Shown in pieces: positions 12,641 through 55,352 of a stretch of DNA of 64,000 bases. The notes under the pieces are model-generated. The model had not been told where the DNA came from, made no database searches, and saw nothing but the letters and a program-made list of their open reading frames with translations. Positions within the stretch are counted from its first letter, which is position 1. Each line of letters opens with the position of its first letter. A program made the position numbers and the translations under genes. Source of the DNA: Mytilus trossulus (Eukaryota; Mollusca; Bivalvia; Mytilida; Mytilidae); contig NC_086375.1 of assembly GCF_036588685.1 (NCBI RefSeq), positions 37,718,566 through 37,782,565 on the forward strand, written 5' to 3'.

Positions 12641-14728
12641 GAGAGAATTCATCAAACGACAACCATTGCACAGCCTTCGGACTAACGACGGGTGCATATG
12701 CAGGGGGTTTAAAAATTCTAGCAGGTGACAAGCTTCACTTTAACCTGAAACAGTGGTGTAAAGGTTTATTTCATCTTAGTCATTGGACTAGAACGAGAAT
12801 TTGCATTTCAGTTGCACACCATACACTTTTACTGTATTGTATTTTAACATTTGCCTTCACAGTTTTTAATTTTGGTGAATTCACTGAATTGAGTGAAAAA
12901 AAGACATCAAACAAAATCAACAGGTGTTATAGGCTTCTTGCATGCTTCAAAATGGAATAAAACATTGCAAAAAGAACATTTTTAGGTGGAAAAATGTTAC
13001 TTTTGCATTTACTTCATACCTATCAATATCAGAGTCTTAAATGGCTGCTTCCATTAGTTACAAGCAGATTGTTTAAAAATTTGTTGCTGATTGATATCCA
13101 GTCGGGTTTCATAAGAGTCTATTCTCTGTGGTAACACTCTAGATAACCCAGAAATCATCAAAAACTACTTTCAGGATCGTGGTTCAGGGATATCCTCATA
13201 TTTATAATCTACACCCACTGGCTCGATGCTACAGCTGGTGTACAAAAATATCAATAAAGGTTCTTGGTTTATTTTTTTTATTTTATAGTAAAAATTCATC
13301 TCAATAATTTAACACAATGTGGTTTTTAACATGTAAGGTACCTGTCCTAGGAATTTAACAAATTACTGAATATTGAATCCTTCTTTATCTTGCTATTTCA
13401 GACATTAAAATGACAATAATACTTGAACAGGGAATATCATATCTTGTTTTATAGTGGAAATGGCTTTAGTGAATATTCTCAACAGTGACATAATATATAG
13501 TCCTCCACTGAGTGCCGTCTTGTAATGTTTTAAATATAAAATTGTTTTTTTTCAGCAGTAAAAAATGGCACTGCAGAAAAAATGAAGGAACAATCATGTC
13601 AATCATATACCAACTTATATTCTCTCTTTTTATAAATACATTAAAATTAAAAATAGCACTTATCCTATCAGTCCAAATTTTCCCATTTATTGTTTTGCAA
13701 TAGAAATGTAAAAATGTTTTTATTTCATAGCTTACATGATACAAAACAAAATATCTTAAATTTTTAACATACACAGTCAGTTGTTTTGGTATGGGTTCCA
13801 CAAAAGGGCATACAATTACCAACATTATGGCCAGAATGACAGCTTTCATCCAAAATGACCCTTGAAAACCAAGGGTTAGAAGACAACATGTCGTTTCGAG
13901 AAAATATAAACCGAAGGTACATAGCCGTTCATAGTTTTTTTTTATCCTTTTATAAAATGGATTGGGGGGAAAAATGGAATAAAATAATCTATGAAAAAAG
14001 TTGTGAATGTTAAAATTTAAGGGAAATGAGTATTTCAGTTTTCATGCATTCTGTCAAAAAGATACTTTACACTGTTTACTGGTTTCAAAATAAGGAGATG
14101 CGATTTTACTTCTAACTGTCCATCAGCTTTTAAATGACATTGAAGAAAGCAACTTAAAGGCAATGTACAGCCTTCAAACATAAGGAGCATTTATTTTAAA
14201 CCAATTTTTAGAGATCAACATAAATGATGAGTGATTTTGTGGTATTAAAACAGCAACAGATAATGAAATAAAGGAACAATTAATTATGGCAAACAGTCTT
14301 CATAAATGATTATCTTAAGCATGAATATTATAAAAACACAAATTTCTGTTTTGGTGAAATACTTTTTTTGGACATATTCAGATGATTTGAAAAGCAGGTT
14401 ATTAAACAAGAGACAATAGTAATGGCAACAGTCCTCACAAATTATTATGATTAACAATATGTTATGAATACATGTCAGACTGACAATGATTAAAATATTA
14501 AGGTCATCACTATAACCTTGTTATTGGGTAACAGAACAATACATTTATCAGGTAACAGTACAAAATAGTCTGGTCAATGGAGTCAAAACAAATTGTATCC
14601 TGTTTAAGTACACTGCAGTACTAACACAAGCAGTAGAATTTCTTTTGTTCTCAGTTTCATCCTACTTTTTTCATGAGTGAAAGACGTGTAGATTGTTGCC
14701 TTGGAGATCGATTTCATTTCTACTGCCG
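12641..14728. other. intergenic sequence and probable AHSA1 3' UTR
   Basis: AT-rich with no credible ORF. Reading on the minus strand from the AHSA1 stop, an AATAAA (plus-strand TTTATT at 14190-14195) could be the poly(A) signal, giving a UTR of about 0.5 kb. The rest, to 12641, shows nothing recognisable. Confidence 0.4.
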
Positions 14729-17700
14729 TCAAAATATATTTGCTCCATATCCAAATGTCTGCTTGATTCTGTTCCAGTAATTAATTACCCATCCTTCTTT
14801 CGTTCTTTCAAATTCACTATCAGGTACACCGGTTTGAGTTAAGAAGAGTTCTGTTACACCCTCTTTTTCTTCAAAGTCAAAAGTCACTTCTGAATAATGG
14901 GCATCTGGCCAAGATTTAACTCGCCATCGCTGAACCATTTTCTTCCCAGGTACCTGATAATAGAAAAGAAAATTGTTGACAAAGAAATTACTAATTTAAC
15001 ATGTGAACTAAATGGTTTCAAAATCAATGGGCTGTCATGCCAAATAATCCTGATGAAGTGAGGTGTGTCAATGTTAATAAAATGTCACCAAACATTGAAT
15101 TACTATTTGTTATTAGGTAAAACTACATAATTGCATTTTTTATTAAATTGTCAAAAATTTTCTCATCTAAGGAACATGAGGAAGGAGTTAATCTACAACT
15201 GTTTAAATAAAAACATTACTAATTCCACAAATATTAATTCTCAGTTTATGTGGTTGTTAAGTAATGAACACACTGAAAGTATAGCAAAATGTGTTTTTTA
15301 CTTGGAATAAAAGTGTGAAATTTTTGTTTGCTGCGTATAATGTAAAATAATTACTTATATTTTTACACTAGAGATACTCCCTTGGAACACATATACTTCA
15401 ATACTTGTGTAGTATTAATTTTAGTTAAGATTGTTTAAATGTCATTCTTTGTTGCATCTATGCTATTAATGATCATGTTCATAATTGAGATTTCTTTAAT
15501 AAAAATATTTCATATATTTCGTTTCAAACTTTAACATGGGTGACGTTGCCAGAAACATCATATGACTAAGTTATACCTCTGAGGATTTGACAAAACTTTA
15601 GCTTTTCCATCATATGACTAAGTTATACCTCTGAGGATTTGACAAAACTTTAGCTTTTCCACTTGCTGAATTGATTAAAACCTAAACTTACCAAGTCAAC
15701 AAATTCTCCAGTAACATTGCCATGCATTAAGGAGAACCTTCCCCCTTTTTCTACTTCCATTTCAACTGGTCCCCCAGTAAATGCTTGCACCATCTGAAGA
15801 AAAAAAAAATATGTTTAAAAAAATATCTAAAGTAGCAAAGTCATACAAAAAGTAGTAACCATGAAATTCACAAAAATCGGTACCACATGAACTACGATGA
15901 TTAGACATTGGGATATCAGATTGTTGATGACAGTAGAGAGGGGTCACTATGAACTTGTAATGCATCAACAATTTCATACATTGCCATTACGTAAAAGAAT
16001 ATTTAGTATTCAATAAATAGGAAGTAGATTTACAATGACTGAGAATGTATCATGAACTTATTTCTAATTAGCAAGATCTCATTTAAAGGTCCTGAGAAAA
16101 ATGTGAAAGAAATGGACATAGGTTGAGTAGTATACAGTGGCGGATCCTGAACTTTTTATAAGGTTTGGCCAGCTGACTGACCTAAGGGGGGCTTGCTCCA
16201 GTCATGCTTCAGTGATTCCCTATATAAGCAACCATTTTTTTTCCACGAAAAAGGGGGGGGGGCGTTGTTCCAACATCCGCCTATGGTATACTCCACTACT
16301 TTTGATCAGGGTATAATATCCAAAAGCATATCAGACCTAAACAATCCATGTTACTTGTTTTATTTTAATGTGATGTTTACTGAAGACAACATTTTCTCTT
16401 CCTAAATATTAGATGTTTCTCGTTATTGAGGACAATGGAAGTGATTTTGATCTCGAACATTTTCATCTTTCACATAAGAAAATACTCTGTAATTTATCTA
16501 TTTATCTATACAACAACCCATCTTTAATTGGTCAATAAGCTTAAAGCCAAGAAAAAAAATCCACAAAAAAAATTTAATATTCTGTCACTTACTCCAATAT
16601 CAGTTAAACATCTGTATAAGTCCTGCGCTGAACACATGAATTCATGTTTACCAGTTAATTTCTTTGTATGAATTTTTACTCCAATTTTACTTTCTTTTTT
16701 TGGTGATGAAACTACAAGTTTGTTTAATTCTTCTCTGGCTTTATTCTACAAATAAAATTCATAGAAATTAAGAATATAGTACACATCTACCTAGATCAAG
16801 CATTTGATATTTACCCTTTAAATACATGTTTCTGAAGATTTTTTGTACAACTTTAAATTTCAAGTATCATGGAAATTCAGAACTCTTAAAAATTTATTAA
16901 TTTCTATGAATTCTGACATACTCAATTGTAACTGACATTAATTTTACTTATGGTTCAATCTTAAACTGAATACAGCCTAAATAGGATAATGATTCATTTT
17001 AGCAGATGCAGTTTACTACTATAGAATTAATGATGAGAAAAGGAATTATTCACAACAATTGAGTGGCTATGATATTTTACAATTCATACTAGGAACTATC
17101 CATGCAGAGGAACATGCTGCAATCTCTTCTTTCAGCTATACAGTAAATACAGTAGTTCTTTATCTCACATGGATTTATTAATCTTATTCAATAATCATTA
17201 AGAAAATATTTGCACCAATGTACCTGAAAAAAACATCTCTGAATTACATGCATAATTCTATATATATTTCATACACTTACTGTAGAGTTGGTTAACTTTT
17301 TTGCATCAGGCTGTCCATTTTTGGTTGGCAAAATAACTCCTTTACCATATTCTGAAATAATACAATCTCATTAGTCTTTCAACAGACTTGCATACTCCTT
17401 TAATAGGGACATGATTCTTCAAATTAAAAATAATCAGATATAATCTGTAAAAATTTTCTAAAAGTAAGCATCTTAAAATAGGAGATTTTAAAATATCTCT
17501 GCACTATAAAAAATATACATATCACCCCTCATTTAATGAATAGCATATTTTATGTAACTGGTAAAATCTTAAAATCATGTTATCACGGTACAAATCTTAA
17601 ATACATACCTTGTGTCAAATCAGCAATGTATTTTGCAAGTTTATTTTGAATTTCTTTAGTTCCTTTCTTCCTTAAAAATTCTTTAACTTTATAACTTTCA

Positions 17701-20700
17701 TCAGTCTGGGTGTTGCAGGAAAATTCAACCTAGAAAATATAATTTTGGTAAAACTGTTATCTTCTATATCACTTATATAATATTCATAACTGTAAATTCA
17801 GAAATTATTGTGAGGTTTTAATTATTGCGAAAATGCAACAAAGTTGTAGATGCAATAATTCGAGCTCGCATTTTGAAATATTATATATGAATTTGAAAGG
17901 GGTTTTCTCAAAATAGTAAAAATTCAAATCACATTTAAGTCTAAACTGACAAAATCGCTTTAATAAATGCACACAATAATTTCTTTATTTACAGTATGTA
18001 TTTTTAACTTATGTAAACATTTGTACTTGTATGCCAACTGAAATGTCAGACTGAGTTTAAATAATGTAAATTTACATTTTACAAACAAAAGCACTTTCAC
18101 ATGCAGGCATGATCAGGAATGGCAAGGTTCCCTTTCATTTGAAAAGGAAAATTAATGTCCATAGAAATTGTTTATTCAAATTTTTCAAATTGCCACCCTG
18201 AACCCCTGATATAAACATGCTTAAGCTTGAATGTTATTATGAAAGGGTCGAATTACTTACATCAACTTCATCTGCATCATTTTCCTCACTCAAATTTGGA
18301 ATGTTAAATTTTCCTTTGTGTTTCTTGTCCCCTGATTTCAATTTTCCTACAATGAAAATACATAAGTTTGAGAAATGCAATATGATAAGATGCCTTTTAA
18401 GGGGTTAATATATAATAATTTTGGTTGTCCATCTCACTAATGTACATCTCATATCTTTAATCGCACCGAGGGTAAAACATCACATTGTGATTGGTTTAGC
18501 GCTGTCATGTGGTGACCCCTATGAGATCGTAGGGGATTAGTAAATTTCATAGGGGGTTCATGACGTCACATCCTACTGTTAATGGTGACATCGTCATTGT
18601 TTATTTTTCTACAAAATGCAGCAGGAAAAGTCCTGTGTGTGATAAATTCTTTATATGGTTTACTACTGACCCCCTACGAATCCATAGAGGGTGAGTAAAA
18701 TCCATAGGAGACTTGGCCTACGGCCTCACCCCTATGGATTTTACCAACCCTCTATGGATCCGTAGGGGGTCAGTAGCAAACCATATAACTTATACTATTG
18801 TTCATATGTCTGATTAATTTTGTAGCGAACTGTTTTTATAACCTTATGTTCAGCTATCACCTTGCCGAATGTTAAATATGCAGTATCTAATACAGCATTT
18901 GTGAGAAATAAACAAAAAAATATGCTATAAAAAAAGTAAGAACAAAATAACAATAATTACTTTTCAATGAAATATTTTTTGTTCTTGACATACATAATGT
19001 GTATTAAAAGATATTTTTAGAACCATCCAAATGCAGGCGCGGATCCAGGGGAGGTTCCAGGGATTGTAACCCCCCCTTTTTTAGGGATGATCAATGCATT
19101 TGAATGGGGACATGTAGTTGGACACCCCCCCTTTTTGTCCTGGGTTAGACCCCCCCCCCCCCCCCTTTTTTAAATGGCTGGATCCCTCCTAAAATGCTAA
19201 ATAATTTTGTTCCAGTGACAAAATTTTGTTCTTACAAGGTACCTGTATGTGGCCACTTTGTTGTCTGGGACATAAATAACTTGTAAGTAGACAGTTGGTT
19301 GGTTGCATAATACTAATTACCACTCACCTGACCATTCTCCTTTGAGAACCCATTCATAAAAGAATATCAATTTAGCTTTTCTGTTATTAGCTGTAGCTTC
19401 ACCATCTATGCTTGTCAATTCTGTTAACTCACCAAAATCTAAAATATTAAAATTTGGTTAAGAAAAAACTGTAACATACAATTATATATTTGGAGCAGTT
19501 ATGCTAATGTGTCCTAACTGTCCTTCATATGATTTAATGGGCCTCATAAGACAGCACTTACTACCGGCATTTAAATGAGTATTTACATAAGTATATATAC
19601 ATTTTATCAAATCATCACTTCAAATGAATTTTCAATTTATACAAAAACAGTTGAAGTTGCCTGCTTGTTGTAAAACCATCAATATTCTTTATTTTAGGTT
19701 TGTAAAATGAAATATATTTTCAATTTATACAAAAACAGTTAAAGAAGTTTCCTGCTTGTAAAATCATCCATATTCTTTATTTTAGGTTTATAATAAATTA
19801 CAAAAAACACCCATATTTTCACCCATTTTCAACATAGTTCGGATTTTTATGTGTTACATATTTGTTTTTCGTTCATTTTTGTACATAAGTAAGGCTGTTA
19901 GTTTTCTCTTTTGGATTGATCTACATTGTCATTTCAGAGCCTTTTATAGCTGACTATGCGGTATGGGCTTTGCTAACTGTTGAAGGCCGTAGGGTGAGCA
20001 TTAGTTGTTAATTGTTATTTTGTTAGTTGTTATTTTGATCTCTTGTGGAGAGTTGTCTCATTGGCAATCATACCACATCTTCTTTTATTTATAAGATATA
20101 GGATGGATCTGGATGGGGGCCCAAATTTCTGTTTTCTTTATATTTATTTGCCAATTTTTCTCTAATCTTTATATTATAGGTCTCCATTATTCTCTATTCT
20201 TTGATCATTTGTGCCATTTTTCTCTGTTTTTGATCATTTCAGCCCTTTACTCTGCTTTCTTTGTCCATTTTTTTCTTTCCTGAAAATCCAAACATCACTC
20301 GTATTAAAGATAAGCTGTCAATAGGTACATACATTCTTCATCTTCTATCACCATTCCCACAAGTAATTCTTTAAGTTTATCTTTTGACCATCCTGTTGCA
20401 TTCTTCTCTACCCTAAAATTATATGAATCATACAAACTATAACTCTACAATTCACACAACATATTTTGAAGACTCAGTATAATTATATAAATAAAACAAC
20501 AGTACCCAATAACTAGAGACTCTCAGGAGCTAGTGTGGCTTACCTGCATCAACTGTAGTTTTGGATGTCGTGTTAAGGTTAATCATAAATAAATAGTATT
20601 AGATACCATAATAATAATTGAGGCCAGTTTGTAGGTAACATGTTATGTGTACTAAGTTTCAAGCTGATTGTACTTTTTATTATTTTTTGGAAATAAGTGT

Positions 20701-23700
20701 GACCTATTTATGTAAACCTGGGTCGCAATTATGAACGTTTTGTAATAGAATTCCATAGCTCTGTGGTGCCAAAATAGTAAACTCTGGAAAAAATACCATA
20801 AGGAGTTAACCCTTTCAATGCCGTGCCGAAATCTTAGAAATATACGTTCAGTGCCAAGGCTTGTTTTTTCATCCAAACTGGTTGTGCATTATGACGTTAC
20901 TGTATTCTAACGTCATAGTGTAGGCTTACTGCAAGAAAGCGTTAGGTAAAAACCGAGGGTCAAATGAAAATTTACTGAATAATTGATTTATATATATATA
21001 TAAATAAGCATACTTTGTATAGTATTTTATATGCATAAACACATTATTTCTTCTAAAAAGAAATAAAATTTGTAATTAAATAAAACTTGAGAACATAGTT
21101 TTGTTTAGCTTAAGGTCAAGGAACAGTAAATGGGCTACGTCGCAGATTTTGCTAAAAATTTGCATACAACCTTGGCTCGTTGAACTACAACTGAAAATCG
21201 AAAAAAATAATACTTTTATCTCTTTTATTATCTGAAAAAATGCAGATTGATTTCTTTTAATATGGGTGAATGTTTGTATAGAAAGCATATAAAATCGGCA
21301 AAAAAAACTTCTAAAATTTGTCTTAAAATCGCCAAATCTCTAATTCTACTCCATAGATTTTTCTTAAAAAACTGTTTATTGTTGACAAATAAATTTCTGT
21401 TTTAATGATATAAAATAATCATAGGGTCACTGACTTCGTTTTTTGTCTAATAATCAATTTGTTACCTTGTTGGTAGTGAAAAACCACAGGCGCTTGGTTC
21501 TATGATAATGATACAGATTTTTTTATTTTTTTTTTTTTATTAAAATATTCAATTTTCTATATTTATAAGACATATCTATCACTTCTGTGCGTGTCTCACC
21601 TAGTTTCGAGTGATTTAAACGACCCAGAGAAAATACCCAATTTTACTATCCATACTAAGAAACCTAGTTTCGAGTGATTTAAACGACCCAGGTCGTTTAA
21701 ATCACTCGAAACTAGGAGAAAATACCCAATTTTACTATCCATACTAAGAAACTTAGTATGGATAGTATAATTGGGTATTTTCTCTGGGTCGTTTAAATCA
21801 CTCGAAACTAGGTGAGACACGCACAGAAGTGATAGATATGTCTTATAAATATAGAAAATTGAATATTTTAATAATAAAAAAAAAAATCTGTATCATAGAC
21901 CCAAGCGCCTGTGAATTTTACAAGGGTTTTCGACGATTTTATGTGCTTTCTATACAAATGTTCACCCATTTTGTAAGAATTCAATCAGTAATATTTCAAA
22001 CGATAATTGAGAAAAATGCATTATATTTTCAGTTGAAGTTCATCGAGCCAAAGTTGTATGCAAAATTTTACTGAAATCTGTTACATAGCCCATTTACTGT
22101 TCCTTGACCTTAAGTAGCTGTTTTTTTTCTAATAAAAGACGCATACCTTATCATACATAGACTTGTTTTTTTAGAGACAATCTTTTAATTTGACCATATT
22201 TCTAAGACATATATTAACTTTTATAATGAATTGTATTGTCTTCCCGTATCAAAAAAATATGAATTGACCGACAGCTTTTCCATACATTGCTGAAGTGCAA
22301 TTAGTGATTTTTTTCATCACAATTGAAAAGGCATTATAAACAACTGATAGAGAATATAAATCCGGTGATATACACCTACAGGTACATGATGTACATAACA
22401 ATTATACAAATAATTAACAGCGAGTACTAGAGTTCCGTTATTTAACGATAACTTTTTAATGTCAATTATAGCGCTTCGGCATGATTGTCCTTAAATCTTG
22501 TAATAAAAGAAAAAAAATGTGTCTCCTTTACTTGTATGATACATGAGGTTGGATATGAGGGGTTCTCATCCCAAAATTCCGGGCTTAAAAACACGAAATC
22601 CCGAAATCCCGGGCTTAAAAACACGCAATCCCGAAATCCCGGGCTTAAAAAAGCGAAATCCCGAGGTCCCGAAATTCGAATAAATAAAGTCCCGTACTAG
22701 AAAGGGTCAATCCAGAAATCCCAAGCTTAAAAACACTCAATCCCGGAGTCCCGATAAAGATCTTATCCCCCCTCAAACATTCTCATAGCACTAACTGTAC
22801 GTGCAATATTGGTTTTTCTTCTTTTCTTTTTTTTTTTATCAAAACTAACAAATTAAATCTAAATTTTGCGGGAATTATGGTGTTGGAACGTCGACGTCAT
22901 TGAAATCAATGACGTCATCATAAAAAAATCTTCAGCGAAAACATGGACGATTCAGATGAATCTTTTTCCGAATCTGACCAAAGTGATCTAGAAGCTGAAT
23001 ATGATAGTGAGGAAGGAGAAGAAGGAGAAGAAGTAGGTGAAGAAAATGATAGAAATGACGAGCAGGTGCTTCAACCCTGGTTTCGGATATTTCCACCCGA
23101 AGAAGAGCGTCGCCAGCCAGACTTTCAGGAAACTGTTTGACCACAGAATATGCCAAACCGAAATTCGAAACCTATATATGACTCATACATATAAATTAAT
23201 CACTTAAATATTTTATTGTCAACGCTTTTGTTTTGTCTTGTCTATTTAATGTCAATAACTAAACAATTTACAGGATGGCAGAAAATACCAAAGATTGATT
23301 GGTAGCGTCATGGCAAAAAAATATTTAAAACAGGCTAGTAAAAATCAAACTATGAGTCTACAATATGTGTACAAAACTGAAGATTGAGTAACATTATCTT
23401 TACTTTAAAAAAACACACACAACAAGGGAAGCAGCTACTGCTTTACATGTTCCCGCCGTTGCGTGTATTCTGATATAAGATAAGTTTTTAAGTTTTAAAA
23501 AGATATGTGTAAAGACACACTTTAAATAAATGTGATCTGACCTGGTCAAACCAGAACTTGAAAATTGGTATTTGCTTTTCCGCTACTACAAAACCAGGTT
23601 TATATTCAAATATCATGGTCAATATGCTTGTGAGTGTAACCTACCGATTCAGAGATAGATGTGACCCGAAAAATTCAAAGGTACATGTAGTTGTAAAAAA

Positions 23701-24890
23701 ATCATGTCTATACTGTAACAACTTGCAAAGAAATCCCTTACTCTTCACTTTGTAACGAAAAAAATGTGTGTAAGAGATCAATGAATTTATTTTAAAAATA
23801 TACTATTTTAGGGAAACACTATTCATCAAATGCGTATATTAATAAATAATGATTTACCCGCACCTTTCTTAATTTTAAAAGAATTAAAGAATTTGGCGCG
23901 CTTTGTGTATTTAAAAGGAGCCAGAACAATGACGTTACGTCACAGTACATTTTACAGCATCAGAGTAAAAAAAAACAATGGCCCAAAAGTGGCCCCTTGG
24001 CACTGAACGTAGTACGAAAAAAATGGCCCAAAAGTGGCCCATGGCACAGAGATGGTTAAAGGAACGAAGAGATAGGGTTCGGCAGCTAGCATCAAATATT
24101 TCATGGTAGTCTCAGTTTGGTATTTTTTATACAGATACATGTACATGAGGGTTAAAATGGAGGAACCTTCATGTCCAATAACATTAAAAATTCTTGCCAT
24201 TTGATTTAAACAGTAATATTGGGTGTGTCACTGGAAAATGTACACTTTCCTTTGGACAACAGTGATTTGAAAGGATTTTTTCTGTATGAGCCCAGGGCCC
24301 CCTAAAAATCCTTTGCTGTTATTAGGAAAACATCCAAGACATCCCATATTATATGGGCGGTGCTTCAGTCATTGGCGGGAACACTACACAGTTTTGTACA
24401 TACGATTGTCACTCTTTGCAGTTTTCTGGTCAATAAGCGCAATTGGCATATGGTGAACATCCTTCCCGTTCACTGAAGGAAAATTACCAAATGCCTGATT
24501 TTGACTAATCATGTTATTAGTTTTTCAAAAATAACAAAAATTAATTTAGACCTATGACGAATCCGGATAAGCCTATATTTATAAGGATATTTTGACAAAT
24601 CACGGTAAACATTTTAAACAATTTGACGGTGACAAAAAATTGCATGTAGATGCATGACAGTAGAGGCAATGCTTACTCTGACATATGTAGCTCATTTTTG
24701 TTATTTCGTTTTCAACTCAAAAGTTTAGTTTCACAAACCAAGGACTTATATACGTCCCTGCACAAACTAACTTTGTATCAACATAATCAATGGCAATGCC
24801 TAAATCATACCAATGCCAGTTGTTCACATTTGTTCCGTCTGGACGTTCTTCGACTATCCACCGTGGGTCTCCTTCTCCCCATTTGGCCAT
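14729..24890 (-). CDS. AHSA1: Activator of Hsp90 ATPase, AHA1 (complete)
   Basis: Nine exons, in transcription order: 24890-24811, 20412-20333, 19438-19328, 18346-18261, 17729-17609, 17351-17281, 16745-16593, 15793-15692 and 14953-14729, giving 342 codons plus stop (human AHA1 has 338). The start MAKWGEGDPRWIVEER is the family signature. It is followed by NVNNWHW, KLIFFYEW and IPNLSEEN of the N-terminal domain. The C-terminal SRPBCC-type domain (about residues 205-342) has WRVKSWPDAHYSEVTFDF and ends in IKQTFGYGANIF. AHA1 binds the middle domain of cytosolic Hsp90 and stimulates its ATPase. The frame stays open upstream of this ATG, but homology starts at MAKWG, so I chose it. It is head to head with DDX52, and intron 1 carries a piggyBac-like element. 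Confidence 0.97.
15556..15660. repeat. perfect 52-bp tandem duplication in an AHSA1 intron
   Basis: The segment beginning CATCATATGACTAAGTTATA at 15556 is repeated immediately at 15608 with no difference seen. It lies 32 bp from the donor of AHSA1 exon 8 (minus strand). It looks recent. Confidence 0.9.
18654..18785. repeat. foldback repeat, 132 bp
   Basis: Inverted arms begin TATGGTTTACTACTGACCCC. They also contain CCATAGAGGG / CCCTCTATGG and meet at GGCCTACGGCC. Related but looser pieces (CCCCTATGAGATCGTAGGGG) lie upstream at about 18515-18560, suggesting a larger decayed palindromic element. It is in the AHSA1 intron between exons 3 and 4. Confidence 0.7.
19033..19190. repeat. GGATCC-bounded, poly-C-rich interspersed repeat
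   Basis: It starts at GGCGCGGATCCAGGGG and ends at GGCTGGATCC, with several C6-C16 runs each followed by TTTTT. Related pieces with GGCGGATCC and ACGAAAAAGGGGG are near 16138-16290 and 27170-27290. The class is unknown. Confidence 0.45.
19850..20095 (-). repeat. short interspersed repeat (SINE-like), longest copy
   Basis: Read on the minus strand it has GGTATGATTGCCAATGAGAC, AACTCTCCACAAGAGATCAA, then AGCCCATACCGCATAGTCAG and CTATAAAAGGCTCTGAAATG. The same modules recur at about 1440-1545, 7530-7575, 27917-28060, 50905-51170 and 63110-63430. I regard it as a common bivalve interspersed repeat. No Pol III A/B box was confirmed, so SINE is only a description. Confidence 0.6.
21107..22118. repeat. 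large nested palindrome inside the piggyBac-like element
   Basis: The left arm begins TTAAGGTCAAGGAACAGTAA, and the right arm ends with its reverse complement. Matching islands continue inward: AAAATTTGCATACAAC, the AAGCGCCTG region, and AGTGATAGATATGTCTTATA. Near the centre are two smaller, almost perfect hairpins at 21663-21716 and 21717-21783. Outer arms have diverged while the inner ~140 bp are near-identical. Confidence 0.85.
22570..22760 (+). repeat. ~30-bp tandem repeat with CCCGGGCTTAAAAACACG
   Basis: Five or six copies of CCCGGGCTTAAAAACACG followed by AAATCCCGAAAT. A related cluster is at about 30410-30560, in the same orientation and with a similar CCTGATAAAG ending; a single unit is near 25360. 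They may be one dispersed repeat family. Confidence 0.75.
22893..22916. promoter_or_regulatory. twin CRE-like palindrome upstream of the short acidic ORF
   Basis: GACGTCATTGA and TCAATGACGTC face each other around two central bases, with one mismatch in 24 bp. This gives two TGACGTCA-like (CREB/ATF type) half-palindromes 27 bp before the ATG at 22943. It is probably the promoter of the piggyBac-like element. Confidence 0.45.
22943..23140 (+). pseudogene. short acidic ORF, probable truncated piggyBac-like transposase N-terminus
   Basis: 65 codons starting at AAAACATGG, a fair context. The first half is Ser/Asp/Glu-rich (MDDSDESFSESDQSDLEAEY). The end, WFRIFPPEEERRQPDFQETV, is like the segment that leads into the piggyBac transposase domain, which usually has W..., PP and then DF...G. 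The stop falls just there, and no catalytic domain follows in any frame I read. Its position inside TTAA-bounded ends supports this. It could instead be an unrelated small acidic protein. Confidence 0.45.
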
Positions 24891-25140
24891 ATTATCAAAA
24901 TTTAAAGGGAATTTCAAGAAGTTAGGCCTGTGCACGTTATAATCAGTTTCTGGAATAAACAACGGAAGTAGATATAAAGCGCTACTATGGGGAGAAATTT
25001 CGAGAAGAACTGGTTTACGGTCAATGAGATAACATAGCAAAAATTTATACTGGTAAATAAATTGAAGGGAGACAATTTTAGGAAAACTAGCCTCTTATTC
25101 CACCAAATAATTTTTGTTTACTTCCGATTTCTAAAACAGC
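24891..25140. promoter_or_regulatory. probable bidirectional promoter of AHSA1 (-) and DDX52 (+)
   Basis: Only 250 bp separate the ATG of AHSA1 (24890, minus) from that of DDX52 (25141, plus). No TATA box is obvious in either direction. The interval must hold both 5' UTRs and the shared core promoter. Both genes are housekeeping type, which fits such an arrangement. Transcription starts are not visible from sequence. Confidence 0.6.

Positions 25141-55352
<30,212 letters not shown>

Larger units (their letters stand above)
20810..24055 (+). mobile_element. piggyBac-like transposon remnant in AHSA1 intron 1
   Basis: TTAA flanks both ends (20806-20809 and 24056-24059). The left end begins CCCTTTCAATGCCGTGCC. 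The right end, reversed, begins CCATCTCTGTGCCATGG. Both carry CGTTCAGTGCCAAGG about 35-60 bp inside, in opposite orientation. TTAA targets and CCCTTT-type termini are the piggyBac hallmark. Inside are a 1-kb palindrome, a twin CRE-like promoter site and a short acidic ORF (22943-23140) resembling the start of a piggyBac transposase. No DDD core was seen, so the element is defective. Confidence 0.7.

Noticed and set aside
12550..12960. 136-codon plus-strand ORF
   Set aside because: It starts inside a 146-bp tandem repeat unit, has no recognisable domain, and sits in an old decayed array; most likely chance.
24891..25040. Longer AHSA1 start 50 codons upstream (MLCYLIDRK...)
   Set aside because: The frame is open, but family homology begins exactly at MAKWGEGDPRW. 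The extension overlaps the presumed promoter/5' UTR.
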